Shown: positions 25,864-38,091, counted from the first letter of the stretch. The stretch: 64,000 bases of DNA from Rhodoplanes serenus (GCA_945893145.1 CAMDDZ010000001.1:97626-161625), one strand, 5' to 3'. Notes: generated by a model from the sequence alone, not told the origin. Program-made: numbers and translations.

Positions 25864-27284
25864 TTTGGGTTCAACACGGCAGTCTTTGCACAGACGATGA
25901 GTCTCATCGATCCGCGTGTCATCGCAACGTAAAGATTTTTAGCGTCCAAACCATCTGCGTCGAGAATAACGGCAACCTCCGCTTCTAAACCTTTCAGCAG
26001 CAGGGTGCTGCCGACGGCACGCATCGGCAATGGTCGACCGATCAGCCTGTTTTGCTCGCGCATTCGGATGGTGGCGTCAGCGAAGCTGAGGCCGTCGGTC
26101 CCGTGACACAATTGCAGCGCCTTGATGCATGCCTTCAGGACTGCCGGACGATGCGTTCTCACGCCGCCCTGCTTACCAATCTCTACCAGAAGGTCGACGG
26201 CTCCGCGATGTGAAGGGGTGATTGTGAAAGCGAGCGCGACCCCTTCCAGATCACTGGCGGGCTTCCTCGCCCGGCCGCCGCTCAGCGCTCTTACCCGATC
26301 GACTAAATCGGACGCGCCCACATTCGTCATCACGCTTTGTGCGAACTGCGCGAGCTGTTGCAGAGCGTCCGGAGCCGCGAGATCGAAACGGCGTGCGAAC
26401 GCCACAAGGTCCCGCAGATCAACCGCTTCGACAGTCACGGCGCCCGGCGTTTGGCTCGCGAATTGGCGCTGACTTTCCGGATTTCTGCTGTTTCCAATGA
26501 TGAGCACCCGCCCGTCGCGTCCCGGCGGGTTGATCCGTGCAGCCATCAGTCGTTTCTTGTGATCTTCCGTACCGTCAAGTTCGACCCAGGTTACAGCGGT
26601 CGGTGCCTCGCGTAAGTCAATGGGTTCACCGCGCAGTAGCTTCGCCCGGGCGTGCAGCAGCCATTCGCCGAACGGTTCGGCGCCCGCATTTATCCATCGC
26701 CAGGGTGTCGCCAATTCGCCTGCCACAGGGAAATATTTGCAGACATTCTCATCCCATTTCGCAAGATCGTCTTGGCCGAAGCCGAAGATCGCCTGCATCG
26801 GATCTCCCAGCACACAAGTCGGCAGGCTTTGGGCGGCAAGGGCGGCGAGAGCGTGCTGCCGCACGGAGCAGTCTTGGTATTCGTCCACAATTAGCCGCGC
26901 GTAGCTGGCAGAAATCAGGTCATTCACATGACCCGCCTTCAGTAATTTTGCAGCTGCTACACGGATATTCGGATAGTCGGTCGCGGGATTCGTAAGGGTT
27001 AGGAGCGTGGGGTCGCAGGCAGCGCGCGTCGGAAACATCGATACAAGCCGCATCGCAAAGCCGTCGATCGTGAGAAGGCGATAGGACTTTGGAGGTACCC
27101 CGGCGCGATCGAGCCGGCCGCGCAGGGCAGCCACACCTGCGTTCGTGTGCGTCAGGATCAGGCTCGGCTTCGCTCCCGCATGTCGCGTAAGGCTTTCCGC
27201 GACGAGATACGTTTTCCCGCAACCGGCGGGCGCGGTCACCGTGCCGCGTTTTATGGAGAGGATGTCTATCGCATCAGCCGCCAT
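25860..27284 (-). CDS. UvrD/Rep-type helicase, Gabija GajB-like
   Basis: 474 residues, superfamily 1 helicase. Motif I is TAPAGCGKTYLV near the start, motif II LIVDEYQDCS around residues 131-140, motif III LGDPMQAIFGFG, and motif VI NLYVAMTRGSMRLIV at the end. It is short, without the large 1B/2B insertions of UvrD, as in GajB (about 490 residues). A TTG at 27344 would give 494, but the ATG at 27284, overlapping the upstream gene by 11 bp, is preferred (translational coupling). Together with the OLD-type nuclease it forms the two-gene architecture of the Gabija anti-phage system. Confidence 0.8.
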   Translation of the reverse strand: MAADAIDILSIKRGTVTAPAGCGKTYLVAESLTRHAGAKPSLILTHTNAGVAALRGRLDRAGVPPKSYRLLTIDGFAMRLVSMFPTRAACDPTLLTLTNPATDYPNIRVAAAKLLKAGHVNDLISASYARLIVDEYQDCSVRQHALAALAAQSLPTCVLGDPMQAIFGFGQDDLAKWDENVCKYFPVAGELATPWRWINAGAEPFGEWLLHARAKLLRGEPIDLREAPTAVTWVELDGTEDHKKRLMAARINPPGRDGRVLIIGNSRNPESQRQFASQTPGAVTVEAVDLRDLVAFARRFDLAAPDALQQLAQFAQSVMTNVGASDLVDRVRALSGGRARKPASDLEGVALAFTITPSHRGAVDLLVEIGKQGGVRTHRPAVLKACIKALQLCHGTDGLSFADATIRMREQNRLIGRPLPMRAVGSTLLLKGLEAEVAVILDADGLDAKNLYVAMTRGSMRLIVCAKTAVLNPN

Positions 27285-29004
27285 CACCGGCCCATTTGAA
27301 AATCTCTTCGATGGTGGTAGCGAATTCCACTTCAGCCTTTGCAAGGTCAGGTCCGACGATGTCGTGCCCGACAGATTCCATCCAGCTCACGGACTTGAAC
27401 CATCCAGCTTTCCGAGTCCGGGAGGCTTCTCCGAGAAGAACTCGATGTTCCACTGAATATCCATCGAAAAGGAAGGCGGTGCGAATTTTCTCCAAATCTC
27501 TTTCACCTCGCGACGCCGATTTGATGTGTTCGTTCACAAGTTCCTCGCCGTGCAACTCAACCGCGCGCTCGATCAATTTATTCACGCAGTCATCCGTCAC
27601 GCTTACGAAAAGATCATCCTCCAGCGCGCAATCAGCACCCCATGCGATAACCTTCCCGCCCGCGGCTACAAAGGCGGTCTCTGCAGCTGGAGTTGGTTTG
27701 ACATCATCATCGCGCAGAACCGCGACGCGGTATCCCAGCGCTTGAAACGCATCTGCGCGACGGAAACACCTGTCGGCATCGCCGCCACCGCAATCGACAA
27801 GCGCTACCCCGCAGGCGCTTATCGATTTTTGCCCTTGCGCTGTTCTGAAATGGTCGACGCCACGGACAAGCCCAACTTCGCTCGCCCCTTCGCACACCAG
27901 AACGCTCGGCGCAAGGAAGGCATCCGGATATAGGCGGATGGTGCTTTGAATGTCGTCGCCGGTGCCGACATTTCGCACTTCATGTTTGTCCTTGGCCCTG
28001 CGGACGACAAACAACTGCTGTCCCGACAGCTCTCTCAGCACGACTGGAGAATGCGTCGTCATGAAGACCTGAAGCGGCGGCCGCTCCTCCTTCGCCCCAA
28101 GTGAGCCAAGGAAGCGGATGATCCGGTGCGGTTCCAGGCCATGTTCGGTTTCGTCCACGAGCAGGACCGTGCTCTTTGCCGCCGCCTTACGTTGAAGGCC
28201 CGCGATCAACAAGCGCGCGGAGCCAGTCCCAAGGCCCCGAAGCGGAACTCCGCTGTCGTCATGCAGCGAAATCGTCCCACCCGCAAACGACACAGAATGC
28301 GCATCGAGCATCGCCCGGATGTTATCACCAACCGGAATGCCAAGCTCCTTGGCCGTCGCCGCCACGATGGTCAATGTCTCGCCGAGTTGGTTCTGCGCGT
28401 CGTCACCAAAGGCCGCACGCGCGTCGCGTGCGGCCTTAGCCAGCGCCGCCGACGCATCCGCGCGCTCTTCTGAAATCCGATTGAGTACGGAACTCCGGCT
28501 CCAACCTAGGTGATAATCCGCCATGACGCCGATCCGAGTTGGCGCTAGCCGGACGCGGTCGGCCCAATTCAGGTTCCGAACCTGCTCCTGCGCTTCAGCG
28601 CGTTCCGAAACCAGAGACCAGGACGGCTCAAGGTCGCTCGTGACGGTGAGCCTCATCGTCAGCACGGTTTCGGCCTCTTTCTCGGGTTCGTCCTCAATCT
28701 CGCCGGAGGCCGCATCAAAGCCCCTAACATAAAGACCGTAGGCGTCGATGTTTTTGAGCGCATCATCTAGTTCGCCGACCGTCACCGAAATTCGGATCGG
28801 GTTTTCGACTTCGAGACGATGGAAATCCGCATCGGTGAACAGGATGTTGCGCCGCGCGCCGACACAATAGTCGATAGCATCCAAAATTGACGACTTGCCG
28901 CTGTCGCCGGGCCCGATCAAGCAATTAATTCCCGGTGATGGCAGCCATACAAGCCGCTGGATGCTTCTAAAATTCTCTATCTCGATTTTGCGAATTCGGG
29001 CCAT
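27274..29004 (-). CDS. OLD-family ATPase/TOPRIM nuclease, Gabija GajA-like
   Basis: 576 residues. ABC-type ATPase: Walker A GPGDSGKSS (31-39), signature GTGSARLL (259-266), Walker B LLVDETEHGLEP (281-292) and H-loop TTHS (316-319). A C-terminal TOPRIM domain has E372 (VCEGASE), D404 (LVDCGGGD) and the RDDD at 431-434. The length is close to the 578 residues of Bacillus cereus GajA, whose ATP-sensing nickase acts with the GajB helicase to block phage. Slightly lower GC than neighbours suggests acquisition. It could also be a related OLD + UvrD pair. Confidence 0.8.
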   Translation of the reverse strand: MARIRKIEIENFRSIQRLVWLPSPGINCLIGPGDSGKSSILDAIDYCVGARRNILFTDADFHRLEVENPIRISVTVGELDDALKNIDAYGLYVRGFDAASGEIEDEPEKEAETVLTMRLTVTSDLEPSWSLVSERAEAQEQVRNLNWADRVRLAPTRIGVMADYHLGWSRSSVLNRISEERADASAALAKAARDARAAFGDDAQNQLGETLTIVAATAKELGIPVGDNIRAMLDAHSVSFAGGTISLHDDSGVPLRGLGTGSARLLIAGLQRKAAAKSTVLLVDETEHGLEPHRIIRFLGSLGAKEERPPLQVFMTTHSPVVLRELSGQQLFVVRRAKDKHEVRNVGTGDDIQSTIRLYPDAFLAPSVLVCEGASEVGLVRGVDHFRTAQGQKSISACGVALVDCGGGDADRCFRRADAFQALGYRVAVLRDDDVKPTPAAETAFVAAGGKVIAWGADCALEDDLFVSVTDDCVNKLIERAVELHGEELVNEHIKSASRGERDLEKIRTAFLFDGYSVEHRVLLGEASRTRKAGWFKSVSWMESVGHDIVGPDLAKAEVEFATTIEEIFKWAGDGG

Positions 29005-29143
29005 GACTTTACTGACCTATGCGAGCCGACATTACCTGCCTATTGCTTGGCAGCAAAACCTCACCTTCGCTCGTGCACGTCGAAGACGCGATTGGGGCAC
29101 GACGCGCTACTTCACCGGCTCTCCTTGTGATTCGCACATCGGA

Positions 29144-30658
29144 TCACATCCTCTGCCAATCCGCCGACCTCTCAAACGCCGCACTAGCCCGATAGATCGT
29201 GCTCTCGTCCCAATGCCGGCCGACCAGCATCAGCCCGATCGGCAGGCCGTCCGTCATGCCGCACGGAATGCTGATCGCCGGATGGCCAGTGACGTTGAGC
29301 GGAGCGGTGTTGCGGGTCGCCTCCCAGCTTCGCCGCGTCACCTCCTGCGGCGTCGCGCCCTTCGGCGGGATCGGCGTCGCCTTCAGCACCGTGGTCGGCA
29401 GCAGCAGCAGGTCGCAAGCCTTCAGCGCCGTGTCGTAAGCCGCGCGCAGCCGCGGCCGCAAGTTCTGCGCCTTGGCGTAATAGTGGCCGCCGTAACGGTT
29501 CATCGTGTACTTGGAGAAGATCGTCGCGATCTTCAGCGTGTCGGCGAACTCGTCGGCGTGGTCGCGCCACTTCATAGCCGCCTGCATGACGCTGAGCGGA
29601 TAATAGCTCTCGTGGCCGACGCCGAAGCCGCTCATGTCGAGCAGTGTGATGCAGGCTGCGTCGCCGCGGATCGCGGCCCACAGCGGAAAGCCAAGCGTGT
29701 GGTGCTCGGGAATCGAGACGTCGGTGACGGTCGCGCCGAGCGAACGGAAGCGCTCCGCCGTGGCGCGCACCTTGGCATCGACATCGGGCTCGGAATTGCG
29801 GTGGCCAAAGCCTTCCTTCAGGACGCCGATGCGCAGGCCCTTGGCGCCCTTATCGAGCGCGTCGGTGTAGTTCGCCACTTTCACATCGCGCTGGCGTGCA
29901 TCGAGCCCGTCGGGTCCGGCCAGCACTTCCAGCAGCAGCGCATTGTCGGCGACGTTCTGGGTCATCGGCCCGACCGTGTCGAGCGTGATCTCCAGCGGCC
30001 CGATGCTGGTGTAGGGCACGAGCCCGTAGGTCGGCTTCATGCCGACGATGCCGCAATAGCTCGCCGGAATGCGGATCGAGCCGGCCTGGTCGCCGCCGAT
30101 CGCCATCGGCACCTCGCCGGCCGCCACCAGCGCGGCACTGCCGGACGATGAACCGCCGGTGGTGTGGCCGCGCTTCCTCGGATTGTGCACCGGCCCGGTT
30201 GCGCTGGTGTGGCTGCCGCCGGACACGCAATAGTACTCGCAGACCGCTTTGCCCGCGATCTCGCCGCCGGCGTCGAGGATGCGCGTCACGATGGTAGCGT
30301 CGATGTCCGGGATCGAGCCGTCGAGGAAACCCGCGCCGATCATCATCGGCACGCCGGCGAGGCAGACGTTGTCCTTGAGCGCGACGCGCCGGCCCGCGAG
30401 CTTGCCGCTTGGCGCGCCCTTGATCGCTGTTTTGTAATACCAAGCGCCGTGCGGATTTTCCTCAGGCGTGGGCCGCCGTCCGCCGTCACGCGGATATTTC
30501 ACCGCGGGCTTGTCGTCGGGCGCGGCATCGAGCGCCGCATAGGCCGCGACCAGCGGCGTCAGGATGTCCTGCGCGGCCTGCAGATATTGTGCGTCCGGAT
30601 TCATGCCGAGTTGCTCGGCGGCGTGGCGTAGGTCATCGACGCTGGGTTTTTCGAACAT
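29144..30658 (-). CDS. Amidase signature-family amidase
   Basis: 504 residues with the Ser-cisSer-Lys triad: K95 (RVALKDN), S170 (TTGGSSSGSA) and S194 (GGDQAGSIRIPAS). The fold is the nitrile-degradation type of amidase, with an N-terminal helical extension. It hydrolyses an amide to acid and ammonia. The substrate is unknown. Together with cyanase and the isonitrile-hydratase-like protein it would make a nitrogen-scavenging cluster, now split by the Gabija-like pair. Confidence 0.9.
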   Translation of the reverse strand: MFEKPSVDDLRHAAEQLGMNPDAQYLQAAQDILTPLVAAYAALDAAPDDKPAVKYPRDGGRRPTPEENPHGAWYYKTAIKGAPSGKLAGRRVALKDNVCLAGVPMMIGAGFLDGSIPDIDATIVTRILDAGGEIAGKAVCEYYCVSGGSHTSATGPVHNPRKRGHTTGGSSSGSAALVAAGEVPMAIGGDQAGSIRIPASYCGIVGMKPTYGLVPYTSIGPLEITLDTVGPMTQNVADNALLLEVLAGPDGLDARQRDVKVANYTDALDKGAKGLRIGVLKEGFGHRNSEPDVDAKVRATAERFRSLGATVTDVSIPEHHTLGFPLWAAIRGDAACITLLDMSGFGVGHESYYPLSVMQAAMKWRDHADEFADTLKIATIFSKYTMNRYGGHYYAKAQNLRPRLRAAYDTALKACDLLLLPTTVLKATPIPPKGATPQEVTRRSWEATRNTAPLNVTGHPAISIPCGMTDGLPIGLMLVGRHWDESTIYRASAAFERSADWQRM

Positions 30659-30687
30659 GGCTCTGCTCCGGTTCGGTTCTATCCGCC

Positions 30688-30770
30688 GTCATGCCCGGCC
30701 TTGTGCCGGGCATCCACGTCTTGCTTAGCATCCAAGACGTGGATGGCCGGGACAAGCCCGGTCATGACGT
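30688..30770. repeat. Rhizobiales-type palindromic intergenic repeat
   Basis: Starts CGTCATGCCCGG and ends CCCGGTCATGACG, outer arms in inverted orientation, with an inner dyad (ATCCACGTCTTG...CAAGACGTGGAT). This is the well-known Bradyrhizobium-type element that produces spurious VPGIH..DKPGHD peptides in gene predictions. It lies between the amidase start and the alpha-hydroxyacid oxidase stop. Confidence 0.8.
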
Positions 30771-30793
30771 GGAGAGTACGGAGAAAGAGCCGC

Positions 30794-32293
<1,500 letters not shown>

Positions 32294-32334
32294 TGCTCCG
32301 CCGCCGTGATTGCGGTGGAACCAACATGGTAAAC

Positions 32335-32373
32335 GCCATCCTCCCGGAAGGGTAAGGATGGCGTATTTATTTT
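32335..32373 (+). terminator. Rho-independent terminator
   Basis: GCCATCCT (32335-32342) and AGGATGGC (32355-32362) form a perfect 8-bp stem, followed by GTATTTATTTT. It closes the small gene upstream and lies 64 bp before glmM. Confidence 0.8.
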
Positions 32374-32436
32374 GAGCCAATCCGCTTCAAATACCCCTAT
32401 AAGACAGCCGCGGCGGGACCCGGTTTCGGGGGAGGC

Positions 32437-33780
<1,344 letters not shown>

Positions 33781-33905
33781 CCTGGGGCTGTGGAAAAGCC
33801 CAGCAAAACCGGGCGTTTGCTAGATTAGAGAACGTATAAAAACGGCGTTTTTCTTTTGCTGGGCTGAGCCCGATCCAGTATCGATATCCCGGTTCGGGAA
33901 CCCGC

Positions 33906-34121
33906 ATGATCGTCTGCTCCTGCAACGTTTTGAGCGACAAGGACATCCGCACCGCGTGCTGTGCGGATGAGCGGCCGCGCTCGACCGGTCAGGTCTATGG
34001 CTGCCTTGGCTGCAGCGCCCAATGCGGCCGCTGCGCGCGGACCATCCGGCGCATCATGGACGAGGCGTTGGAAGCCGCCGGCGGGGCCTGCAACGGCTGC
34101 GCAGCCGACCCGAAGTCCTGA
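33906..34121 (+). CDS. bfd: Bacterioferritin-associated [2Fe-2S] ferredoxin
   Basis: 71 residues with the BFD-type CxC...CxxC cluster: MIVCSCNVLSD gives C4 and C6, and VYGCLGCSAQCGRC gives the second pair. Bfd docks on bacterioferritin and delivers electrons to release iron. It is directly upstream of bfr, as in many Rhizobiales. The C-terminal 20 residues carry two extra cysteines. Confidence 0.88.
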   Translation: MIVCSCNVLSDKDIRTACCADERPRSTGQVYGCLGCSAQCGRCARTIRRIMDEALEAAGGACNGCAADPKS

Positions 34122-34193
34122 AGAATCTTCCGATTTCTCCACAAGGTGCAGTTGATGCTGCGGTTTGGCCGATGGCTGAAACCAACGGGCCTA

Positions 34194-34210
34194 CTTAAAA
34201 TTGGTTTAAG
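34194..34210. promoter_or_regulatory. Candidate Irr/ICE-type operator upstream of bfr
   Basis: CTTAAA-ATTGG-TTTAAG is a perfect 6-bp-arm dyad 45 bp before the bfr start. It agrees with the rhizobial iron control element TTTAGAAYNRTTCTAAA at 12 of 17 positions by eye. Irr represses bfr in Bradyrhizobium, which makes the site plausible. The match is moderate. Confidence 0.45.
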
Positions 34211-34254
34211 ATAGCGCCGGGATCCCTACGCTATGCAATGACGGGAGTGCTGCC

Positions 34255-34743
34255 ATGAAGGGCGACGCCAAGGTTGTTGAGTTTCTCAATCGGGGACTGC
34301 GGCACGAGATGACTGCGGTCAACCAGTACTGGCTGCACTTCCGGCTGCTGGACAATTGGGGCTTCAAGGACCTCGCCAAATACTGGCGCAAGGAGTCCAT
34401 CGAGGAGATGCAGCACGCCGACAAGCTGATCGAGCGCATCATCTTCCTCGACGGTTTCCCGAACATGCAGGTGCTCGATCCGCTGCACATCGGCCAGAAC
34501 GTCAAAGAGGTGCTCGACTGCGACCTCAAGGCCGAGATTTCGGCGCGCGCGCTCTACGAGGAGGCCGCCACCCATTGCCATGGCGTGCGCGACTACGTCA
34601 GCCGCGATCTGTTCGAGAAACTGATGCACGACGAGGAAGAACACATCGACTTCCTCGAAACGCAGATGTCGCTGGTCGCCAACATCGGCGTCGAACTCTA
34701 CTCCCAGCATCACATCGGCAAGCTCGAGGACAGCGGCTCCTGA
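34255..34743 (+). CDS. bfr: Bacterioferritin
   Basis: 162 residues forming the four-helix ferritin fold. Ferroxidase ligands E18, E51 and H54, with their C-terminal counterparts in LKAEISA and DEEEHIDFL, and the heme-ligand M52 (EEMQHADKL) are all present. The 24-mer stores iron using heme as internal electron path. It follows bfd with a 133-bp gap that holds the putative Irr site, so iron-dependent regulation is likely. Confidence 0.96.
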   Translation: MKGDAKVVEFLNRGLRHEMTAVNQYWLHFRLLDNWGFKDLAKYWRKESIEEMQHADKLIERIIFLDGFPNMQVLDPLHIGQNVKEVLDCDLKAEISARALYEEAATHCHGVRDYVSRDLFEKLMHDEEEHIDFLETQMSLVANIGVELYSQHHIGKLEDSGS

Positions 34744-34999
34744 TTCGTCCGAGCTGCTTGGCCTGGCGCTCAGTCCGGTAACAAACAATAACAAAGCGTG
34801 ATGGGCTTTGCGGCCGCGCTGCCGATCGCCGCGGTTTGCGCAGGCTTTGCGCTTGCCGTCGCGCGTCCGTTAAAAATCACGGTTAAAAAGTAAGGTTAAT
34901 CTCTACTTAAACATTCGCTGCCATCTTCGCCCCAGTTGGTTTTGACCCACGTGGAAGAGCCCGCGCCAGCGGACGCTCCACGAGCCAGAGGGGACGGGC

Positions 35000-35821
35000 A
35001 TGGTGAGCGTGAAGGTCGTGGCACTTGCGGGGCTCGCGGGGCTCCTGACCACGGTGGCGAACGCGGCGGATCTGCCGCAGTACCGGGCGCCAGTGATGGT
35101 GCCGTACGAGCAATTCGCCAGCGGCTGGTATCTGCGCGGCGACATCGGCATGAGCAATCAGCGCGTCGGCAGCCTGTTCAATGCGCTCTACAGCACGGCG
35201 ACCTCGGTCAACACCGTGCAAGCGGATTTTGACTCCGCGCCGACCTTCGGCATCGGTGCCGGCTACCAGTTCAACAACTGGTTTCGCATAGACGTCACCG
35301 GCGAATATCGCGGCAAGGCCAACTTCCACGGCCTCGACATTGTGAGAGCCGCCGGCAGCACTTATACGGACGAATATCGCGCCAGCAAATCCGAATGGGT
35401 GGTGCTCGCCAACGCCTATTTCGATCTTGGCACCTGGTATCGGGTGACGCCGTTCGTCGGCGTCGGCATCGGCGGTGCATACAACACGATCAGCAACTTC
35501 ACCGACGTCTGCAATATCGTGAGCGTCTGCACTGGCGGCAGCGTCGCCATCGGCCCGACTTATTCGAAATGGAATCTCGCCTGGGCGGCGCATGCCGGCC
35601 TTGCCTACAAGGTCACACAGAGCTTCACGGTCGAGTTGTCCTATCGCTACCTCAACATCGGCAACGCGCAGAGCGGCGACCTGGCGACCTATTTGGGTAC
35701 GAACACCGTCTACAATCCAATGGAATTCCGGAACATCACGTCGCACGACGTCAGGCTCGGCGTGCGCTGGCTGCTCACGCCGCCGGAGCCCGTGCTGCCG
35801 CCACTGATGCGTAGAGGCTGA
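35000..35821 (+). CDS. Outer membrane beta-barrel protein (Omp31/Omp25-like porin)
   Basis: 273 residues, signal peptide 1-23 (cut after VANA), then an eight-stranded barrel pattern: GWYLRGDIGMSNQ, FGIGAGYQFNNWFRIDVTGEYR, ANAYFDLGTW, LAYKVTQSFTVELSYRYL and the C-terminal VRLGVRWLL. Rhizobiales carry many such Omp25/31 paralogues. It is the first of a tandem pair with only 11 bp between them. Confidence 0.87.
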   Translation: MVSVKVVALAGLAGLLTTVANAADLPQYRAPVMVPYEQFASGWYLRGDIGMSNQRVGSLFNALYSTATSVNTVQADFDSAPTFGIGAGYQFNNWFRIDVTGEYRGKANFHGLDIVRAAGSTYTDEYRASKSEWVVLANAYFDLGTWYRVTPFVGVGIGGAYNTISNFTDVCNIVSVCTGGSVAIGPTYSKWNLAWAAHAGLAYKVTQSFTVELSYRYLNIGNAQSGDLATYLGTNTVYNPMEFRNITSHDVRLGVRWLLTPPEPVLPPLMRRG

Positions 35822-35832
35822 GCAGGATCATC

Positions 35833-36543
35833 GTGGTGCGTAGATTTCAAAGTCTAGTGGTCGCGGGTTTCGCAACGGCGCTGGCGTTCAATGCCGCGCT
35901 GGCTGCCGACCCCGCGATCAACTGGCCGACGCAGGCGCCGATCCAGGTGCCAATCACCGAGCTCAGCTCCGGCTGGTACTTGCGTGGTGACATCGGATAC
36001 CGCGTCAACACCATGGCGGTTCCGGACACGGCGGTCGCCATCACCAGCCAGAAATACGACAACACTTACGTGTTCGGCGGCGGCGTCGGTTACAAATACC
36101 AATGGTTCCGCGCCGACCTTACGGTCGATTACGGCGTGGGCGCGAGCTACCACGGCACCACCGCCTCGCCACTGACGATCTATGGCGCGAAGATCGACGC
36201 CACCACGGTGCTCGCCAACGCTTACTTCGATCTCGGCACCTGGAGCGGCTTCTCGCCTTACCTGGGCGCCGGCGTCGGAACGAGCTTTCTGCGCGTGTCC
36301 GACTTCGCCAACGTGCCGTCGCCCGGAATTCTGATCGGGCCGAACGGCAAGTGGAATTTCTCCTGGGCCGGAATGGCCGGCGTGGCGTTTCGCGTCGCCC
36401 CGAATTGGGTCATCGATGTCGGCTATCGCTACCTGAACCTTGGCGACGCCTACAGCGGACAGGACTCGATTGGCGTCAACACGCGGTTCAAAAATCTGTC
36501 CTCCCAGGACATCCGGATCGGCGTCCGCTTCCTGCTCGACTAA
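35833..36543 (+). CDS. Outer membrane beta-barrel protein (Omp31/Omp25-like), tandem paralogue
   Basis: 236 residues, GTG start (35833 or 35836) preceded by AGGATCATC. Signal peptide to about ALA|ADP, then the same barrel blocks: SGWYLRGDIGYRVN, VFGGGVGYKYQWFRADLTVDYG, LANAYFDLGTWSGFSPYLGAGVG and the terminal IRIGVRFLLD. It co-transcribes with the preceding gene. Confidence 0.87.
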   Translation: MVRRFQSLVVAGFATALAFNAALAADPAINWPTQAPIQVPITELSSGWYLRGDIGYRVNTMAVPDTAVAITSQKYDNTYVFGGGVGYKYQWFRADLTVDYGVGASYHGTTASPLTIYGAKIDATTVLANAYFDLGTWSGFSPYLGAGVGTSFLRVSDFANVPSPGILIGPNGKWNFSWAGMAGVAFRVAPNWVIDVGYRYLNLGDAYSGQDSIGVNTRFKNLSSQDIRIGVRFLLD

Positions 36544-36669
36544 AGCACGAGCCGGCTCGCCCAAACTGGCGCGCCTAAGCTGGCGCGTCCCAACTCCAAG
36601 ATATTTCAATGTCATAAACCAGCGGCCGTGGCGCGCCTTGACGGCGCGCGCGTCCTTCCTTAAGTCCAG

Positions 36670-36717
36670 CGGTGGGACACCCTTCCCCACCGAAGGGCTT
36701 CTATCTGGAAGGATAGA
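36670..36717 (+). promoter_or_regulatory. Structured serC leader (serC RNA-motif-like)
   Basis: Between the porins and serC, three dyads are packed into 48 bases: CGGTGGG (36670-36676)/CCCACCG (36686-36692); CCCTTC (36680-36685)/GAAGGG (36692-36697), which interlocks with the first; and TCTATC/GATAGA (36700-36705, 36712-36717) whose loop TGGAAG holds the ribosome-binding site three bases before the ATG. Alphaproteobacteria carry a reported serC leader motif in this place; identity should be checked with a covariance model. Confidence 0.6.
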
Positions 36718-36720
36718 GTC

Positions 36721-37890
36721 ATGAGCAACAAACCCGGCGTGCGGCCGGCCATCCCGCACTTCTCGTCCGGCCCCTGCGCCAAGCGCCCAGGCTGGAGCCT
36801 CCAAGCCCTCACCGACGCCGTTTTGGGACGCTCGCACCGGTCGAAAGCCGGTAAGGCGAAGCTCCAGCGTTCGCTCGATCTCACCCGCGAGGTGCTCGAA
36901 GTGCCGGCGGACTATCGCATCGGCCTGATGCCGGCCTCCGACACCGGCGCGGTCGAAGCCGCGCTGTGGTCGATGCTCGGCGCGCGCCCGGTCACCATGC
37001 TGGCCTGGGAATCCTTCGGCGAAGGCTGGGTTGCCGACGTCACCAAGGAGCTCAAGCTGAAGGACGTCACAGTGCTGAAGGCGTCGTATGGCGAATTGCC
37101 CGATCTCAGCAAGGTCGATCCGAAATCGGACGTGGTGTTCGCCTGGAACGGCACGACCTCGGGCGTGCGCGTGCCGAACGCCGATTGGATCGCGGCCAAC
37201 CGCGAGGGCCTCACCATCTGTGACGCCACGTCTGCCGCGTTCGCGCAGCCGCTCGACTGGCCGAAGCTCGATGTGGTGACCTTCTCGTGGCAGAAGGCGC
37301 TCGGTGGCGAAGCCGCGCACGGCACCATCATTCTGTCGCCGCACGCTGTGCAGCGGCTCGAGACTTACAATCCGTCCTGGCCGATCCCGAAAATCTTTCG
37401 GCTCTCCAAGGACGGCAAATTCAACGCCGATCCATTCGAAGGCGGCTCGATCAACACGCCGTCGCTGCTCTGCGTCGAAGACTATATCGACACGCTGTCC
37501 TGGGCGAAGTCGATCGGCGGCCTGAAGGCGCTGATGGCGCGCGCCGATGCCAACGCGAAGACGATCGCGGACTGGGTCGCGCGCACGCCGTGGATCGGCT
37601 TCGTGGCGCGCGAGGCGGTGAACCGCTCCAACACGTCGGTGTGCTTGAAGGTGGTCGATCCGGTTGTGCTCAAGCTTCCGGCCGACGCGCAGGCAAAATT
37701 CATCAAAGGCATTGCGGCCGCGCTCGAAAAAGAAGGCGTCGCCTACGACATCGACGCCTATCGCGCCGCGCCTTCGGGCCTGCGCATCTGGTGCGGCTCG
37801 ACGGTCGAGGCCTCCGATCTCGAGGCGCTCACGCACTGGCTCGATTGGGCCTACGCGCAAGCCAAAGAAGCGCTGCCGAAGGCGGCGTGA
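36721..37890 (+). CDS. serC: Phosphoserine aminotransferase
   Basis: 389 residues, alphaproteobacterial-type SerC. The PLP lysine is in [15 protein letters not shown] (around residue 190). [21 protein letters not shown] is the N-terminal substrate loop. It makes 3-phosphoserine from 3-phosphohydroxypyruvate with glutamate as donor and also acts in pyridoxal phosphate synthesis. serA lies 200 bp downstream, separated by a palindromic repeat. Confidence 0.95.
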   Translation: MSNKPGVRPAIPHFSSGPCAKRPGWSLQALTDAVLGRSHRSKAGKAKLQRSLDLTREVLEVPADYRIGLMPASDTGAVEAALWSMLGARPVTMLAWESFGEGWVADVTKELKLKDVTVLKASYGELPDLSKVDPKSDVVFAWNGTTSGVRVPNADWIAANREGLTICDATSAAFAQPLDWPKLDVVTFSWQKALGGEAAHGTIILSPHAVQRLETYNPSWPIPKIFRLSKDGKFNADPFEGGSINTPSLLCVEDYIDTLSWAKSIGGLKALMARADANAKTIADWVARTPWIGFVAREAVNRSNTSVCLKVVDPVVLKLPADAQAKFIKGIAAALEKEGVAYDIDAYRAAPSGLRIWCGSTVEASDLEALTHWLDWAYAQAKEALPKAA

Positions 37891-37899
37891 CCCTCTTTT

Positions 37900-38050
37900 C
37901 CCTCTCCCCGCTTGCGGGGAGAGGGTGGCGAGCCGCGAAGCGGTGAGCCGGGTGAGGGGGCCTCGACGCAGCGCCATACTTCAATGCCCCCTCACCCGGC
38001 TTCCTCGCTTTCGCTCGGAAGCCGACCTCTCCCCGCAAGCGGGGAGAGGT
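37900..38050. repeat. Rhizobiales-type palindromic intergenic repeat
   Basis: A 12-bp-stem hairpin (37900-37911/37914-37925, CCCTCTCCCCGC around TT) and its inverted partner CCTCTCCCCGC-AA-GCGGGGAGAGG (38026-38049) flank GAGCCGGGTGAGGGGGC and its complement. The whole block folds as one inverted structure between serC and serA. Confidence 0.8.
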
Positions 38051-38091
38051 GAAGGACAGAAACTTATTGCTCGCAACACGAAGTGACAGCC

